A DNA stretch of 64,000 nt from Bradyrhizobium sp. 164 (GCF_023073715.1 NZ_JADPKA010000097.1:1-64000), one strand, 5' to 3'; counted from the first letter of the stretch, positions 52,648 through 62,141 are shown. The notes: generated by a model not told the origin, from the sequence alone. Numbers and translations are program-made.

Positions 52648-53967
52648 TCATTTGAGCATCTCCGGCACGATCAGACGCGGCAAGAACAGCGACACGCTCG
52701 GCCAAACGATGAGCGCCGCCAGCACGAGCAGCATCGGAATCAGCATGATCACCGTGTCCTTCAGAGCATAACGCAGCCGCACGCCCGCGATCGAACAGGC
52801 GATCATCAGACATAGACCATAGGGCGGCGTCACCAGTCCGAAGGCCAGCGAGACGATGGAGATGATCGCGAACTGGACCGGATGGAGGTCGACGGATTTA
52901 GCCAGCGGCTCCAGCACCGTGCCGACGATGATGATCGCCGGGATGGCGTCGAGGAAGCAGCCCACCACCAGGAAGCAGAAGGCGATGAAGAAGCCGGCCC
53001 CGACGCTGCCCATGCCCCATGTCGAGACGTTGGCCAGCAGCTCTTGCGGGATCCTGTAATAGGCAAGCAGCCAGCCAAACGCGCTCGCGGTGCCGACGCA
53101 AAACAGCGCCACGCCGGAAAGGCGCCCGGTATCGAGCAGGGCCTTGTATAATTCGCGCGGGCCTGTCTCGCGATAGAAGAACGCCGAGAGCGCGACGGAA
53201 TAGAGCACCGCGACGCAGGCGGACTCGGTTGCAGTGAACCACCCGAGCAGAATGCCGCCGACGATGATGAACGGAGTCATCAGCGCTGGTATCGACCGCC
53301 AAATGGCGCATCGCATCTCGACCCAGGTCGCCTTCGGATAGGTCGGGTAGCCGCGGCGCACGGCATAGACGTGCACCGTTGCCATCTGCGCGCCCGCGAT
53401 CAGCAGGCCCGGCACGATGCCGGCCAGATACATCGCCGCGATCGAGGTCGAGATCAGCCCGCCCCAGACGATCATGAGGATCGACGGCGGGATGATGACA
53501 GCCAGCACCGCAGAAACCGCGGTGATGGCGATGGAAAAGGAGAGATCGTAGCCTTCCTTGGTCTGTGCATCGATGAAGATCTTTGATTGGCTCGCCGCGT
53601 CGGCGGTGGAGGACCCGGAGATTCCTGCAAAGAACACCGACAGCACGACGTTGATCTGCGCCAGGGATCCCGGCCAGTGCCCGACCAACGATCGCGATAG
53701 CACCACCAGGCGGTCGGTGATGCCGCCGATGCTCATCAGATTCGCCGTCAGCAGGAAAAACGGGACCGCGAGCAGGATGAATGAATTGTACGCGTTGAAG
53801 GTCTCCTGCGCGAGCGTCATCAGTGACAGGTGCGGCTCGATCAGCAGGATCGGCACGCAGGCAAGGCCGAGCGCGAAAGCGACCGGCACGCGCACGATGA
53901 GCAGGCCGATGAAAACCCCGAACAGCACCATCGCGGCCTGTCCAGCAGAGAGTACATTGCCGCTCAT
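52648..53967 (-). CDS. dctM: TRAP transporter large permease
   Basis: A 439-residue integral membrane protein with about 12 segments. Family sequences include FAGISGSSTADAASQSKIF, VIIPPSILMIVWGG and FGLVTPPYGLCLMIA. It starts four bases inside the DctQ gene (ATGA overlap), so it is coupled to it. With DctQ and DctP it forms an ion-driven organic-acid importer. Confidence 0.93.
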   Translation of the reverse strand: MSGNVLSAGQAAMVLFGVFIGLLIVRVPVAFALGLACVPILLIEPHLSLMTLAQETFNAYNSFILLAVPFFLLTANLMSIGGITDRLVVLSRSLVGHWPGSLAQINVVLSVFFAGISGSSTADAASQSKIFIDAQTKEGYDLSFSIAITAVSAVLAVIIPPSILMIVWGGLISTSIAAMYLAGIVPGLLIAGAQMATVHVYAVRRGYPTYPKATWVEMRCAIWRSIPALMTPFIIVGGILLGWFTATESACVAVLYSVALSAFFYRETGPRELYKALLDTGRLSGVALFCVGTASAFGWLLAYYRIPQELLANVSTWGMGSVGAGFFIAFCFLVVGCFLDAIPAIIIVGTVLEPLAKSVDLHPVQFAIISIVSLAFGLVTPPYGLCLMIACSIAGVRLRYALKDTVIMLIPMLLVLAALIVWPSVSLFLPRLIVPEMLK

Positions 53968-54479
53968 CGCCCCGCCCCAACCAGAACGCGCATTTCATCA
54001 ATGATCTGTTCGCCTGCAAAGACGATCCACGTCGCGCCGGTCACGGGCCAGGCAATGTGAATCAACCAAAGCGGCAGATCGGCCAATTCCGAAGTTCTGT
54101 TCCAGGCGAAGCGGGTAAACTCCATGCCGGCCAATAGGAACACCAGCGCCAATGCCAGCACGCCGAGACGGGCGAGGATCCGCACCGCGGCCTCCGATCG
54201 CCGCGACAGATTGGGCCACACGTCGACCTCAAAATGCTGCGCTTCCCGCACACCGACCATGGCCCCGATCATGATCGTCCAGATGAAGAGAAACCGCGCC
54301 ATCTCCTCCGTCCAGATGTAGGAAGGAATGAAGGGCGTGTAGCGCGAGATGATTTGCAGCGTGACCGGAAGAACCAGGATACCGACGCTGGCGGCCAGCA
54401 GGAATTCCAGCAGCTTCCCATAGGCCGCCGTGACGCGACGCCACAACGACGGTGTGGACGGGACGGGCATTTCAGACAT
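53964..54479 (-). CDS. dctQ: TRAP transporter small permease
   Basis: A 171-residue protein with four hydrophobic segments, normal for DctQ (family mark WTEEMARFLFIWTIMIGA). It lies between dctP and dctM, with a 4-bp overlap with dctM. Confidence 0.92.
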   Translation of the reverse strand: MSEMPVPSTPSLWRRVTAAYGKLLEFLLAASVGILVLPVTLQIISRYTPFIPSYIWTEEMARFLFIWTIMIGAMVGVREAQHFEVDVWPNLSRRSEAAVRILARLGVLALALVFLLAGMEFTRFAWNRTSELADLPLWLIHIAWPVTGATWIVFAGEQIIDEMRVLVGAGR

Positions 54480-54560
54480 TGGGGCTCCCTGCGGCAGTTC
54501 ATCCGCCTTCCGGGCAAGAAGCGGGGCCTGCCCGGACTAATGTCGGCGGACAGAGCGACC

Positions 54561-55559
54561 TCAGACGACGTTGATCTTCTCGAAAATGGCTTCGGCACCA
54601 ATTTCCTTGGCGTAGGTGGCCATCACGGGATCGGCGAGCTTCTTCATGGCGTCGCGCTCCTCGAAGGGAACGCGCTTGAGCTTGCCGGCCTTCTCGAGCG
54701 TGTCGAGCTTGACGACCTCTTCGCTCGACTCGAGCTGACGGCCGTAGTCGCCTGCCTCCTTGCCGGCCTTCATGATCGCGTCCTGCAGATCCTTCGGCAA
54801 GGTCTTCAGCGTCTTCACCGAGAAGCAGATCGGCCGGATCGACACCGCGTGCTGCGTCAGGCTGAGATGCGGGGCCACTTCATAGAACTTCATCGCTTCG
54901 ACGCCGGCCGCCTCGTTTTCGCCGGCCGATATCACACCATTCTGAATCGCGTTGTAGATCTCGTTATAGGCGATCACCGTCGGGCTCATGCCGACCGCCG
55001 CAAACGTCTTCGACCAGATCGGCGCGCCCTGCACGCGAACCTTGAGACCCCTAAGATCGGCGAGATTCTTGAGCGGCTTGTTGGCGAAGATGTTGCGGAT
55101 GCCACCGCCGGCATAACCGATCAGAACGACCTCGGCCTTCGCCGCGACCTCGTCGGCGATCGGTGTCAGGATATTGGCCTCGACGACCTTGTTCATGTGC
55201 TCGATGCCCTTGAACACGAAGGGCGCATCGATGAATGGGGCCGCCTTGGCGAAGGTCGACATATGGGCCGGCGAGACGATGCCGTAATCGACCGCCTTGC
55301 CCTGCGACATATACTCGAAATATTGCTTCTCGAGGCCGAGCGAGGAGTTCTTGTGCAGCGTGAAGTTGACGGGCTTGCCGTAGTACTTCCTCACCAGCTC
55401 CTCGAACCGGATCAGCGCCCGGTTGAAGGCATGATCGTCGTTGAACTGGACGGCGCCGTTCAGCGTGATCGGTGCTTGCGCCCTGAGGATCGACGGCATG
55501 CCGATCGTAGCCGCCGCAGCGGTCGCACCGATACCAGCGAGAAATGACCTTCGCTTCAT
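54561..55559 (-). CDS. dctP: TRAP transporter solute-binding protein, DctP family
   Basis: A 332-residue binding protein with a twin-arginine-like signal (MKRRSFLAGIGATAAAATIG). The DctP family signature is in the GLKVRVQGAPIWSKTFAAVG segment, whose Arg contacts a carboxylate. It probably binds a carboxylic acid; the ligand is not readable. First gene of dctP-dctQ-dctM, 81 bp before dctQ. Confidence 0.92.
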   Translation of the reverse strand: MKRRSFLAGIGATAAAATIGMPSILRAQAPITLNGAVQFNDDHAFNRALIRFEELVRKYYGKPVNFTLHKNSSLGLEKQYFEYMSQGKAVDYGIVSPAHMSTFAKAAPFIDAPFVFKGIEHMNKVVEANILTPIADEVAAKAEVVLIGYAGGGIRNIFANKPLKNLADLRGLKVRVQGAPIWSKTFAAVGMSPTVIAYNEIYNAIQNGVISAGENEAAGVEAMKFYEVAPHLSLTQHAVSIRPICFSVKTLKTLPKDLQDAIMKAGKEAGDYGRQLESSEEVVKLDTLEKAGKLKRVPFEERDAMKKLADPVMATYAKEIGAEAIFEKINVV

Positions 55560-55844
55560 CGTCTCCCCTCCCTTTGATGCTCCGCCCCTGTGGCCGGGGC
55601 GTGAGCGCGGCCGGCTTACGGCCGGCGTTCGGGGAGCGTATGAAAAACTACGGCGGGACGGAAGTCATTTCGCGTACGTTGTCGCTCCTCTTCGTCGTAG
55701 AGCTGCGCCTGCGCGATCTGTTGCACTGCAACTCGCGTTCCTGCTGGCGCAAGGCCGCATGCGCCACTTCCGGCTCTCGTAAAAGCGGAAGGCTTGCGGG
55801 CCTGTGCGCTGCACGCAGAGGTCCGCCCGCCTCCCGCGAGAGGC

Positions 55845-55925
55845 CTAGTGCATGTGGCCAATCAGATAGATGCCGCCGCCGATCACAACGATCGCCGGCA
55901 CGGCCCAGAGAATAAATACGGGCAT
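55845..55925 (-). CDS. 26-residue single-span membrane peptide
   Basis: ATG at 55925, TAG at 55847-55845. The peptide begins MPVFILWAVPAIVVIGGG and ends GHMH; residues 2-22 form one hydrophobic span. An AGGGAGAG ribosome site lies 6 bp before the ATG. It is 11 bp downstream of the 77-residue secreted protein gene, so probably co-transcribed. The function is unknown; the strong ribosome site and hydrophobicity argue for a real small gene. The 285 bp to its left (55560-55844) hold only a GC-rich hairpin and the dctP promoter region. Confidence 0.65.
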   Translation of the reverse strand: MPVFILWAVPAIVVIGGGIYLIGHMH

Positions 55926-55936
55926 CAACACTCTCC

Positions 55937-56170
55937 CTAATTGGATGTGCAGACCTTGACGGTCTTCATGCTGCTCTCAGCCTCGGTACGCGTCTTGTAG
56001 ACCGTGCCCGAAGGGCTGACGACGGTCATGGAGGCGTCTGTCGGCTTCTTATCGACGACAGTGCACTTCTTGGTCTTGACGTCCTGGACGACGTAGAACT
56101 CGTCGGCCGCGAACGCTGGCATGGAGAAAGCAACAACCATCAGTGCTGCGGTCGCAATCTTCAGCTTCAT
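55937..56170 (-). CDS. Small secreted protein of unknown function
   Basis: A 77-residue protein with signal MKLKIATAALMVVAFSMPAF cleaved after AFA. The mature part ADEFYVVQDVKTKKCTVVDKKPT is short, with two Cys that could pair. A GGAGGAGG site precedes ATG 56170. It is divergent from the DUF1236 gene (138 bp). I recognise no function; small periplasmic proteins of this form are common in the group. Confidence 0.78.
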   Translation of the reverse strand: MKLKIATAALMVVAFSMPAFAADEFYVVQDVKTKKCTVVDKKPTDASMTVVSPSGTVYKTRTEAESSMKTVKVCTSN

Positions 56171-56307
56171 GTTTTCCTCCTCCAACTTCCGGGCAGTTTG
56201 GCCCGGTCAATTTACAACGGGAAAAAGCGGCAACTTGTTCCCTGGGCTGGGAACCTCGCTCACCCCAAGTTGTTGGTGGCACACTTAATTCTTTTGAGGA
56301 GAACGAG

Positions 56308-56652
56308 ATGAAAAAACTGTTCCTGCTGTCCGCTGCGGCGGTCCTGATTTCGACCAGCGCTTTCGCGCAGTCCACTGTGGTGACCACCACCGGAACCGGT
56401 CACGCGGCGACAGTTCAGATCGAGCCGCAATACCGGACCAAGATCAAATCCTACATCACCGAGCACCGCGTCCGTCCGGTGACGACGAAGGAAAAGATTG
56501 TCGTCGGCGCGACGGTGCCGGGTGACGTCGAGCTTGAGGCCGTTCCGGCGGATTGGGGGCCGTCGCTGACGAAGTACCGCTATGTCTATTTCGGCGATCG
56601 CGTGATGCTGGTGGATCCGGGTTCACGCACGGTCGTTCAGGAAATCGATTGA
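56308..56652 (+). CDS. DUF1236 domain small secreted protein
   Basis: A 114-residue protein with signal MKKLFLLSAAAVLISTSAFA and a strong GAGGAGAACG site. The mature domain VQIEPQYRTKIKSYITEHRVRPVT and GDVELEAVPADWGPSLTKYRYVYFGDRVMLVDP matches DUF1236, a family frequent in Bradyrhizobium. Envelope role assumed; mechanism unknown. A second gene for a small membrane protein follows 59 bp later. Confidence 0.85.
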   Translation: MKKLFLLSAAAVLISTSAFAQSTVVTTTGTGHAATVQIEPQYRTKIKSYITEHRVRPVTTKEKIVVGATVPGDVELEAVPADWGPSLTKYRYVYFGDRVMLVDPGSRTVVQEID

Positions 56653-56711
56653 TCACGACGTGACCTCCGGCGGCTGTCCCCAGCGGCGGCCGCCCACTTG
56701 GAGTTGACCGC

Positions 56712-56804
56712 ATGAAATCGCATCGAGAGGCCCGGATCGCCGGGCTCAGTCTGGCGGCTGTCTACGCCACGTGCCTGCTATTGACCGCGATCGCGATGAT
56801 CTGA
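56712..56804 (+). CDS. 30-residue putative membrane peptide
   Basis: ATG 56712 to TGA 56804. It starts MKSHREARIAGLSLAAVY and then has a hydrophobic run to the end (LLLTAIAMI). A GGAG lies 9 bp upstream. The positive N-terminus with a single span is a sensible membrane topology; the call rests on this and position only. The following 138 bp to the sensor kinase contain no gene. Confidence 0.5.
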   Translation: MKSHREARIAGLSLAAVYATCLLLTAIAMI

Positions 56805-56942
56805 CCCCCGCCCCGGCTGCATCCCAAAATCTCCCGGCCTGCTCGCGGATGCGAAAAATCGTGGCGCCGGAGAAGTGCTGCCCTTATGGTCTTGCCAAAA
56901 CCATAATCTAGCGCCGCTGCGCTGGAATCGGGACGCCCGCGT

Positions 56943-58451
56943 TTGTCAAAGCTTACCCTGCCGGTCCGGCTCGCTCTCCTGGTCGCGGGAACGATGTTGC
57001 CGCTGATCATTTTCGCGGTCGGCATCGCCGTCTACAATTACAAGCAGGATCGAACTGACGCGACCAGCCGCGTGCTGGAGAACGTGCGCAGCATGCGCCT
57101 TGTGCTGGACTCCGAAGTGCAGCGGATGACCGGCGGCCTGCAGGTCCTGGCGCTGACGAATTCGCTGCGCAACGACGACTTCCAGAACTTCCGCCGCATC
57201 GCGCTCGGCTTCCTCGACCAGTATGGCAAGGGCGGTCTCGTGTTGATCTCCGACCGCAAGGGCCGGCTGTTGTTCTCCTCGACGACGGACGACATCGCGA
57301 GCCTGCCGCGGCGCGGCAATCTGGAGATCATCGAAAAGGTATTCGCAACCAGGTCGCCGCAATATTCCGACCTGTTCACCGGCGCGATCAACGGGCGGCA
57401 GGTGCTCACCGTCGAGGTCCCGGTATTGCGCGATGGCGAGGTGATCTACGATCTCTGCTTCAGCCCGCCGATCAGCATCTTTCAGGAGCTGCTGGAGAAG
57501 CAGCGCCCCGACCGGCTTTGGACAGTGGCCCTGCTCGACACCAAGGCCGTCGTATTCGCGCGCGCACCGAACCCTGCCGAGACGGTCGGCAAGCAGGCTT
57601 CCGGCGCGCTATACGATGCGATGTCTCGGACGTCGGAGGCAGCCCTTTCGACCGTTTCGCTCGACGGGATCGCGCTCTCCTCAGCTTTTACCAGGTCGCA
57701 CCTAACCGGTTGGACGGTCGTGGCTGGCGTCGCCGAGAGCTCGTTGATCGCGCCGCTCTGGCACAACATCGCCATCACCAGCCTGATCGGCGGCATCCTG
57801 CTGCTGACCGGCCTGACCTTCGCAGTCAGGATGGCGACCACGATTGCGCGCGGTGAGATGCTGCACAATCTGCTGATTGAGGAGCTCAACCACCGGGTCA
57901 AGAACACGCTGGCCCTGATGCAGGCGATCGCGGTGCAGACCTTCCGCAGCGCCAGCCGGGACGAGCGGACCAAGTTCGAGGGACGGCTCGGCGCGCTGGC
58001 CGAAGCGCACAATCTCTTGAGCCAGGAGAAGTGGGCGGGCTCGGAGCTGAGAGGCGTTATTGCCCGCGCAATTCAGCCGTTCCTGCTCGCCAAGCCCGAC
58101 CGCATCCGCATGGCCGGCCCGGCTGTGCCGCTGTCGCCGCGGCTCGCCGTGGTGCTGTCGATGATCGTGCACGAGATCGCCACCAACGCCGCGAAATACG
58201 GCGCGCTGTCCAACGAGACCGGCCGGGTGACCCTGGACTGGGAGGTCATCGCCGATGCGCCGAAGCCGCGGCTGCGGCTGATCTGGACCGAGATCGGCGG
58301 ACCGCCGGTGACGGCCCCAGTGCAACGCGGCTTCGGCTCGCGCCTGATCGAGCGCAGCGCGCGCGACCAGCTCGGCGGCGAGGCAACCGTCGACTTCCTG
58401 CCGCGCGGCGTCGTCTGCACGGTGACGTGCGCGCTGGATGAGATGCGGTGA
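56943..58451 (+). CDS. HWE/HisKA_2-family membrane sensor histidine kinase
   Basis: A 502-residue kinase starting with TTG 56943. Two membrane spans (about 9-31 and 275-297) enclose a periplasmic Cache-like sensor domain. The cytoplasmic half has the phospho-acceptor His317 in EELNHRVKNTLALMQ, N-box HEIATNAAKYGALS and IWTEIGGPP (the WxE of HWE kinases), then GFGSRLIERS. No response regulator is adjacent, so it probably signals into the general stress or another remote system. Confidence 0.9.
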   Translation: MSKLTLPVRLALLVAGTMLPLIIFAVGIAVYNYKQDRTDATSRVLENVRSMRLVLDSEVQRMTGGLQVLALTNSLRNDDFQNFRRIALGFLDQYGKGGLVLISDRKGRLLFSSTTDDIASLPRRGNLEIIEKVFATRSPQYSDLFTGAINGRQVLTVEVPVLRDGEVIYDLCFSPPISIFQELLEKQRPDRLWTVALLDTKAVVFARAPNPAETVGKQASGALYDAMSRTSEAALSTVSLDGIALSSAFTRSHLTGWTVVAGVAESSLIAPLWHNIAITSLIGGILLLTGLTFAVRMATTIARGEMLHNLLIEELNHRVKNTLALMQAIAVQTFRSASRDERTKFEGRLGALAEAHNLLSQEKWAGSELRGVIARAIQPFLLAKPDRIRMAGPAVPLSPRLAVVLSMIVHEIATNAAKYGALSNETGRVTLDWEVIADAPKPRLRLIWTEIGGPPVTAPVQRGFGSRLIERSARDQLGGEATVDFLPRGVVCTVTCALDEMR

Positions 58452-58712
58452 ACGGAATGAAGGGGCATCGGCGATGAGAATCAACCATGTGCAGATCCTC
58501 GAAGCAAAAGCTTTCGCCGCCTGGCGGGCGTCCTCGCTCTGTTGATCAGAGCGTTGCGACCCCTGCTGAGAAGCGCGAAAACGAAAACGCTCGGATCGTA
58601 CAAACTCCGTAGCGTCTTTGCTTCGTCTCAGCGCCGTCTTCATGTTCACAGAGCTGATGTCAGGCTTTCATCAGTCGGGCGGTTGCCTGACCTGCAGCGA
58701 GAAATAGCCAAT
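58452..58712. other. Gene-free gap with a possible terminator
   Basis: Between the convergent sensor kinase and ccdA genes. A hairpin at 58535-58553 (CGCTCTG/CAGAGCG, loop TTGAT) could end kinase transcription, though no T-run follows. No coding signal seen. Confidence 0.5.
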
Positions 58713-59444
58713 CTACCCGATCGTCTGCAACGCCGGGAACGTCTCCAGCAGCCAGATGCTCACGTTCGACACCGCGCCGGTGAGGAAGCCGATGCCGGTG
58801 ATCACCATCAATACGCCCATGGCGCGCTCGACGTTGACGAGCTGGCCCTTCATCCGTGCGAACAGCGCGGAGAACTGCTCGATCATCAGGGCGGCGATCA
58901 AGAAGGGAATGCCGAGGCCCGCGGAATAGACAGCGAGCAGGCCCGCGCCCTTGGTGACCGTCGCTTCGGCCGCGGCAATCGACAGGATCGCGGCGAGGAT
59001 CGGGCCGATGCAGGGCGTCCAGCCGAACGCAAAGGCGAGCCCCATGATGTAGGCGCCCCAGAGCCCGACGGGCTTCGGGATCGGCAGCCGGCCCTCGCGC
59101 ATCAACAGGCCGATCCGCGTCAGTCCCAGGAAGTGCAGGCCCATGATGATGATGACGATGCCTGCGAGAATCGACAGCTCGGCCGACCAGGCGCGGATCA
59201 GGCCTCCGATCAGCGAGGCACTGGCACCGAGCGCCACGAACACGGTCGAGAAGCCAAGCACGAACAGGAGTGCCGACATCATGATCGCGCGCTTGGACGC
59301 CGCGGCCGGCTGGTCGCTTTCGACATGCTCGATCGTGGCGCCCGTAAGATAGATCAGATAGGGCGGGACCAAAGGCAGGACGCACGGCGAGAGGAAGCTG
59401 ACCAGGCCGGCAATCAGCGCCGCCGGAATCGAAACATTTTGCAT
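58713..59444 (-). CDS. ccdA: Cytochrome c biogenesis protein CcdA
   Basis: A 243-residue membrane protein with six segments. Redox cysteines Cys21 (LSPCVLPL) and Cys145 (GWTPCIGP) occupy the conserved places used to carry electrons from thioredoxin across the membrane for haem-c assembly. Length is typical of short CcdA. No other ccm gene is adjacent. The 205 bp upstream of it contain no gene but a GATGCCGC/GCGGCATC inverted repeat. Confidence 0.92.
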   Translation of the reverse strand: MQNVSIPAALIAGLVSFLSPCVLPLVPPYLIYLTGATIEHVESDQPAAASKRAIMMSALLFVLGFSTVFVALGASASLIGGLIRAWSAELSILAGIVIIIMGLHFLGLTRIGLLMREGRLPIPKPVGLWGAYIMGLAFAFGWTPCIGPILAAILSIAAAEATVTKGAGLLAVYSAGLGIPFLIAALMIEQFSALFARMKGQLVNVERAMGVLMVITGIGFLTGAVSNVSIWLLETFPALQTIG

Positions 59445-59649
59445 GATGCAGTCGGAGCCATCTCAGGCCCGGCACGAGGCGCGGGGAACGCGCGCGGACC
59501 GGACCGAACCGGCTCTGGTGTAACCGATGGCTAAGAATGCGCAACAGAGGTGCGCGAAATCCAGGGCTCCTCCCGATGCCGCCCCTGATCACAGATGCGG
59601 CATCGGGATGCGCTCAAATCTCGCCGAAAAGCGAGACTCGGCGGCGCGG

Positions 59650-59916
59650 CTACTTCACCACGCGGAGCAGCGGACGCCGGGGCTGGACCTGCGTCTGCTT
59701 GGAAGGGGACGGCGGTTCGCTCGCAGCGCTCCGCAGCATTTCGTCGCACAATGCCTTGAGATCGGCATCGTCAATGCCTTTTAGCTTCATCCTGACGTCG
59801 AGAATGACAATGGACAGCAGCTCGGCCGACTCGCGGCTGTTGCTCGCATTGAGAACCCTGCGGCACTCCTCGAGCGTTTCCAGCACCGACTGCAAATGTT
59901 CGTCTGAATGCGACAC
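59650..59916 (-). CDS. Small hypothetical protein
   Basis: An 88-residue protein from a GTG at 59916 (start SHSDEHLQSVL) with GGAAAG upstream; a longer frame to 59997 has an unlikely His/Arg-rich start. The body ESAELLSIVILDVRMKLKGIDDADLKALCDEML is strongly helical and acidic, the tail Pro/Arg-rich. No recognised family; a cytoplasmic helix-rich protein. Could be spurious, but amino-acid composition looks coding. Confidence 0.6.
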   Translation of the reverse strand: MSHSDEHLQSVLETLEECRRVLNASNSRESAELLSIVILDVRMKLKGIDDADLKALCDEMLRSAASEPPSPSKQTQVQPRRPLLRVVK

Positions 59917-60397
59917 CGGCGTTCTTTCCGTTAAATCGGCCTGCGAGACGTGGTTGTGACGACCCCTTCGGCCCCCGTGGAGCGACAAGGATAACATGAG
60001 GCCTCTGAGCCTCTGAACACGATTTCAGTGTGTCTCTGCGGTGAAACCGCGGTTCCCGCCAACATCGTCCCACGACGCCACCGGCAACCATCGGAGCGAT
60101 CCGGGACCAAACGTCTGGTGTGCAGCGATTGATCCATCCGGGACGATGGCAACGGCTCGCGCGCATGAACGTCCATTGCGGACAGCTCCGACAATCCCGC
60201 AGCCATCTCAAGGCTCGCAACGGAACTCACGCAATGACCCCTCAAACGAGCAACAGTCTGCCCGATTCCAACCCCGGCAGCACTCAAATACCGCTCGCGC
60301 CGCAGTAAGGATGACGTTCAAAACTCATCACCCCGCAACCCGCCGTGGTTGTAGTTTGCGCCAGATTCTGCCAGTTTAGCAAACCGAAGGGAATTGT
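59917..60397. other. Gene-free stretch upstream of the LysR gene
   Basis: About 480 bp. Possible open frames here lack ribosome sites and have low-complexity products. A CTGCGGT/ACCGCGG hairpin lies near 60035. The last part should carry the LysR promoter; GAAGGGAA is its ribosome site. Confidence 0.5.
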
Positions 60398-61447
60398 ATG
60401 CACTCCTTGGCGGAAAGGGGCGTTCCGCTGGAAGAACGCCCAAAAACAAATATCAGCGGCCTCTCCGATTGGGACGCGGCCCGCATATTCCTGGAAGTCG
60501 TCCGATGTGGAAGTTTCCGCTCGGCGGCCGAACGCCTGTCGCTGTCGATCAACGCCGTCCGTCGCCGGATCGATGATTTCGAGCGTCAGACCGGCACCAC
60601 CCTGTTCACCCGCGACGTCCACGGCACCCATCTGACCGACGAAGGTGCGACGGTGGTCTCCGCCGTCGAGCGCATGGAGGCGGCGGCCTTCGACGTGCTG
60701 CGGACCAGCGATTCGACGGCCAATGCCCTGTCCGGCGAAGTCCGCGTCGCCGTCACCGAGGGACTAGGGACGTTCTGGCTCGCACCGCGGCTGGTTGAAT
60801 TCCAGCAAGCCTATCCGAAGATCCTGGTCGACCTGCATTGCGCGATGCGTTCGGCCGACGTCTCCCGCCACGAGGCCGACGTCGCCATCCATCTGTCGCG
60901 TCCCTCGGCCCTCGACGTCAAGCTGGTGCGGCTCGGCCGTATGCATCTGATGTTCTGGGCCTCGGAGAAATACATCGCAAAACATGGCGCGCCGCGCTCG
61001 GCAGCCGAATTGATCAAGCACCGCTTGGTGCTCCAATTCGCCGACCAGCTCGCCGCCAAGGAATCTTTCGAGAGTTTCTTCCCGGGCGTGTCGGAGCGTG
61101 ACCTTCTGGTCATGAAGACCAACGTCTCGAGCGCTAACTACTGGGCGGTCGCGAATGGCGCCGGAATCGGCGTATTTCCGAGCTACGCCATTGCGCTTGG
61201 CGGGAAGTTGATTCCACTGGAGGTCGAGCTGAACCGACCGCTGGACATCTGGCTGTCCTACCATCCCGGTAGCGGCCGGATTCCGCGCGTGCGGCACATG
61301 ATTGACTGGCTGATCGAGGCTTTCAATCCGGCTCGCTTCCCGTGGTTTAAGGAAGAGTTCGTGCATCCGCATGAATTCAACGACTCGTATATGGGCGAAC
61401 CCCTGACCCAGCTCTTCGGGGGATTTTCAACCGAAGAACAACGGTGA
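60398..61447 (+). CDS. LysR-type regulator
   Basis: A 349-residue LysR protein, longer than the usual 300: about 25 extra N-terminal residues before WDAARIFLEVVRCGSFRSAAERL and a 15-20 residue C-terminal tail. The HTH is at about 27-85 (LSLSINAVRRRIDDFERQTG). The effector half has VRVAVTEGLGTFWLAPRLVEF. ATG 60398 has GAAGGGAA. Its stop overlaps or touches the following XRE gene, so the two regulators form one operon. Confidence 0.87.
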   Translation: MHSLAERGVPLEERPKTNISGLSDWDAARIFLEVVRCGSFRSAAERLSLSINAVRRRIDDFERQTGTTLFTRDVHGTHLTDEGATVVSAVERMEAAAFDVLRTSDSTANALSGEVRVAVTEGLGTFWLAPRLVEFQQAYPKILVDLHCAMRSADVSRHEADVAIHLSRPSALDVKLVRLGRMHLMFWASEKYIAKHGAPRSAAELIKHRLVLQFADQLAAKESFESFFPGVSERDLLVMKTNVSSANYWAVANGAGIGVFPSYAIALGGKLIPLEVELNRPLDIWLSYHPGSGRIPRVRHMIDWLIEAFNPARFPWFKEEFVHPHEFNDSYMGEPLTQLFGGFSTEEQR

Positions 61448-61452
61448 GAAGT

Positions 61453-61845
61453 ATGAAAACAGCGGCGAAGAGAATGAAGCAGCGCAGTGCCGGCAAGCCG
61501 GACATTGAGCTTGGCAAGCGGATCCGTCTGCGGCGCGTCGAGATGAAGATCTCGCAGGCCGAGCTCGGCGAGAAGCTTGGCGTCAGCTTCCAGCAGGTCC
61601 AGAAATACGAGAAGGGCGTCAATCGCGTCGGTGCGGCGCGGCTTCAGCAGATCGCCACCGCCCTCGACGTGCCTGTGACCTTCTTCTATGACGGCGACAA
61701 CAAGGCGCGCGAAGTGGAGAGCCTGCTCTTCCTCGACAGCGCCTTCAGCCTCCGGCTGCTGCGCGCCTACAGCAAGATCAAGGACCAGACGGTGCAGCGT
61801 CAGCTCGTCTCGCTGATGGAATCGATCGCAGCGAACGAAGCCTGA
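61453..61845 (+). CDS. XRE-family helix-turn-helix protein
   Basis: A 130-residue protein (GTG 61444, overlapping the LysR stop, is an alternative that adds three residues). The HTH_3 domain is about 19-74 (LGKRIRLRRVEMKISQAELG, EKLGVSFQQVQKYEKGVNRV) and is typical of alphaproteobacterial XRE proteins with a helical tail. Encoded just after a LysR regulator, an unusual pair; it may co-control the same target. The 296 bp after it have no gene but a short GC hairpin near 61939-61957. Confidence 0.88.
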   Translation: MKTAAKRMKQRSAGKPDIELGKRIRLRRVEMKISQAELGEKLGVSFQQVQKYEKGVNRVGAARLQQIATALDVPVTFFYDGDNKAREVESLLFLDSAFSLRLLRAYSKIKDQTVQRQLVSLMESIAANEA

Positions 61846-62141
61846 TTCGATCGACGCTCTGGCCTCAACGGCCGATGTTCAATCCGTCGCGTCACGGGGC
61901 GCGGCCGGATTGAACGAGCGGATTGGCTGTATCTGAGCCCGCGCGGGGTGCGCGCGGCCTTCTCGGGGCGGCATGACCGCTCCTTTTTCATGCAATTACT
62001 GCCACTCGCCCGCGGGTTTTGCTGCCCCCTCGCCGCGCCATGCGATCGCAGCACAGGCGGATGCAATACACCTCGCCCTACCCGGTTGACCGCGGCGGCG
62101 CCCGCGCCGCACATTGCCTCGCCAACGACAGCGAACGCGCG

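Noticed and set aside
55616..55861. An 81-codon minus-strand frame in the dctP upstream region
   Set aside because: No ribosome site, low-complexity product, and it overlaps a hairpin; the 26-residue peptide frame nearby is better supported.
60041..60379. A 112-codon frame upstream of the LysR gene
   Set aside because: No ribosome site and a low-complexity product; no sign of coding.
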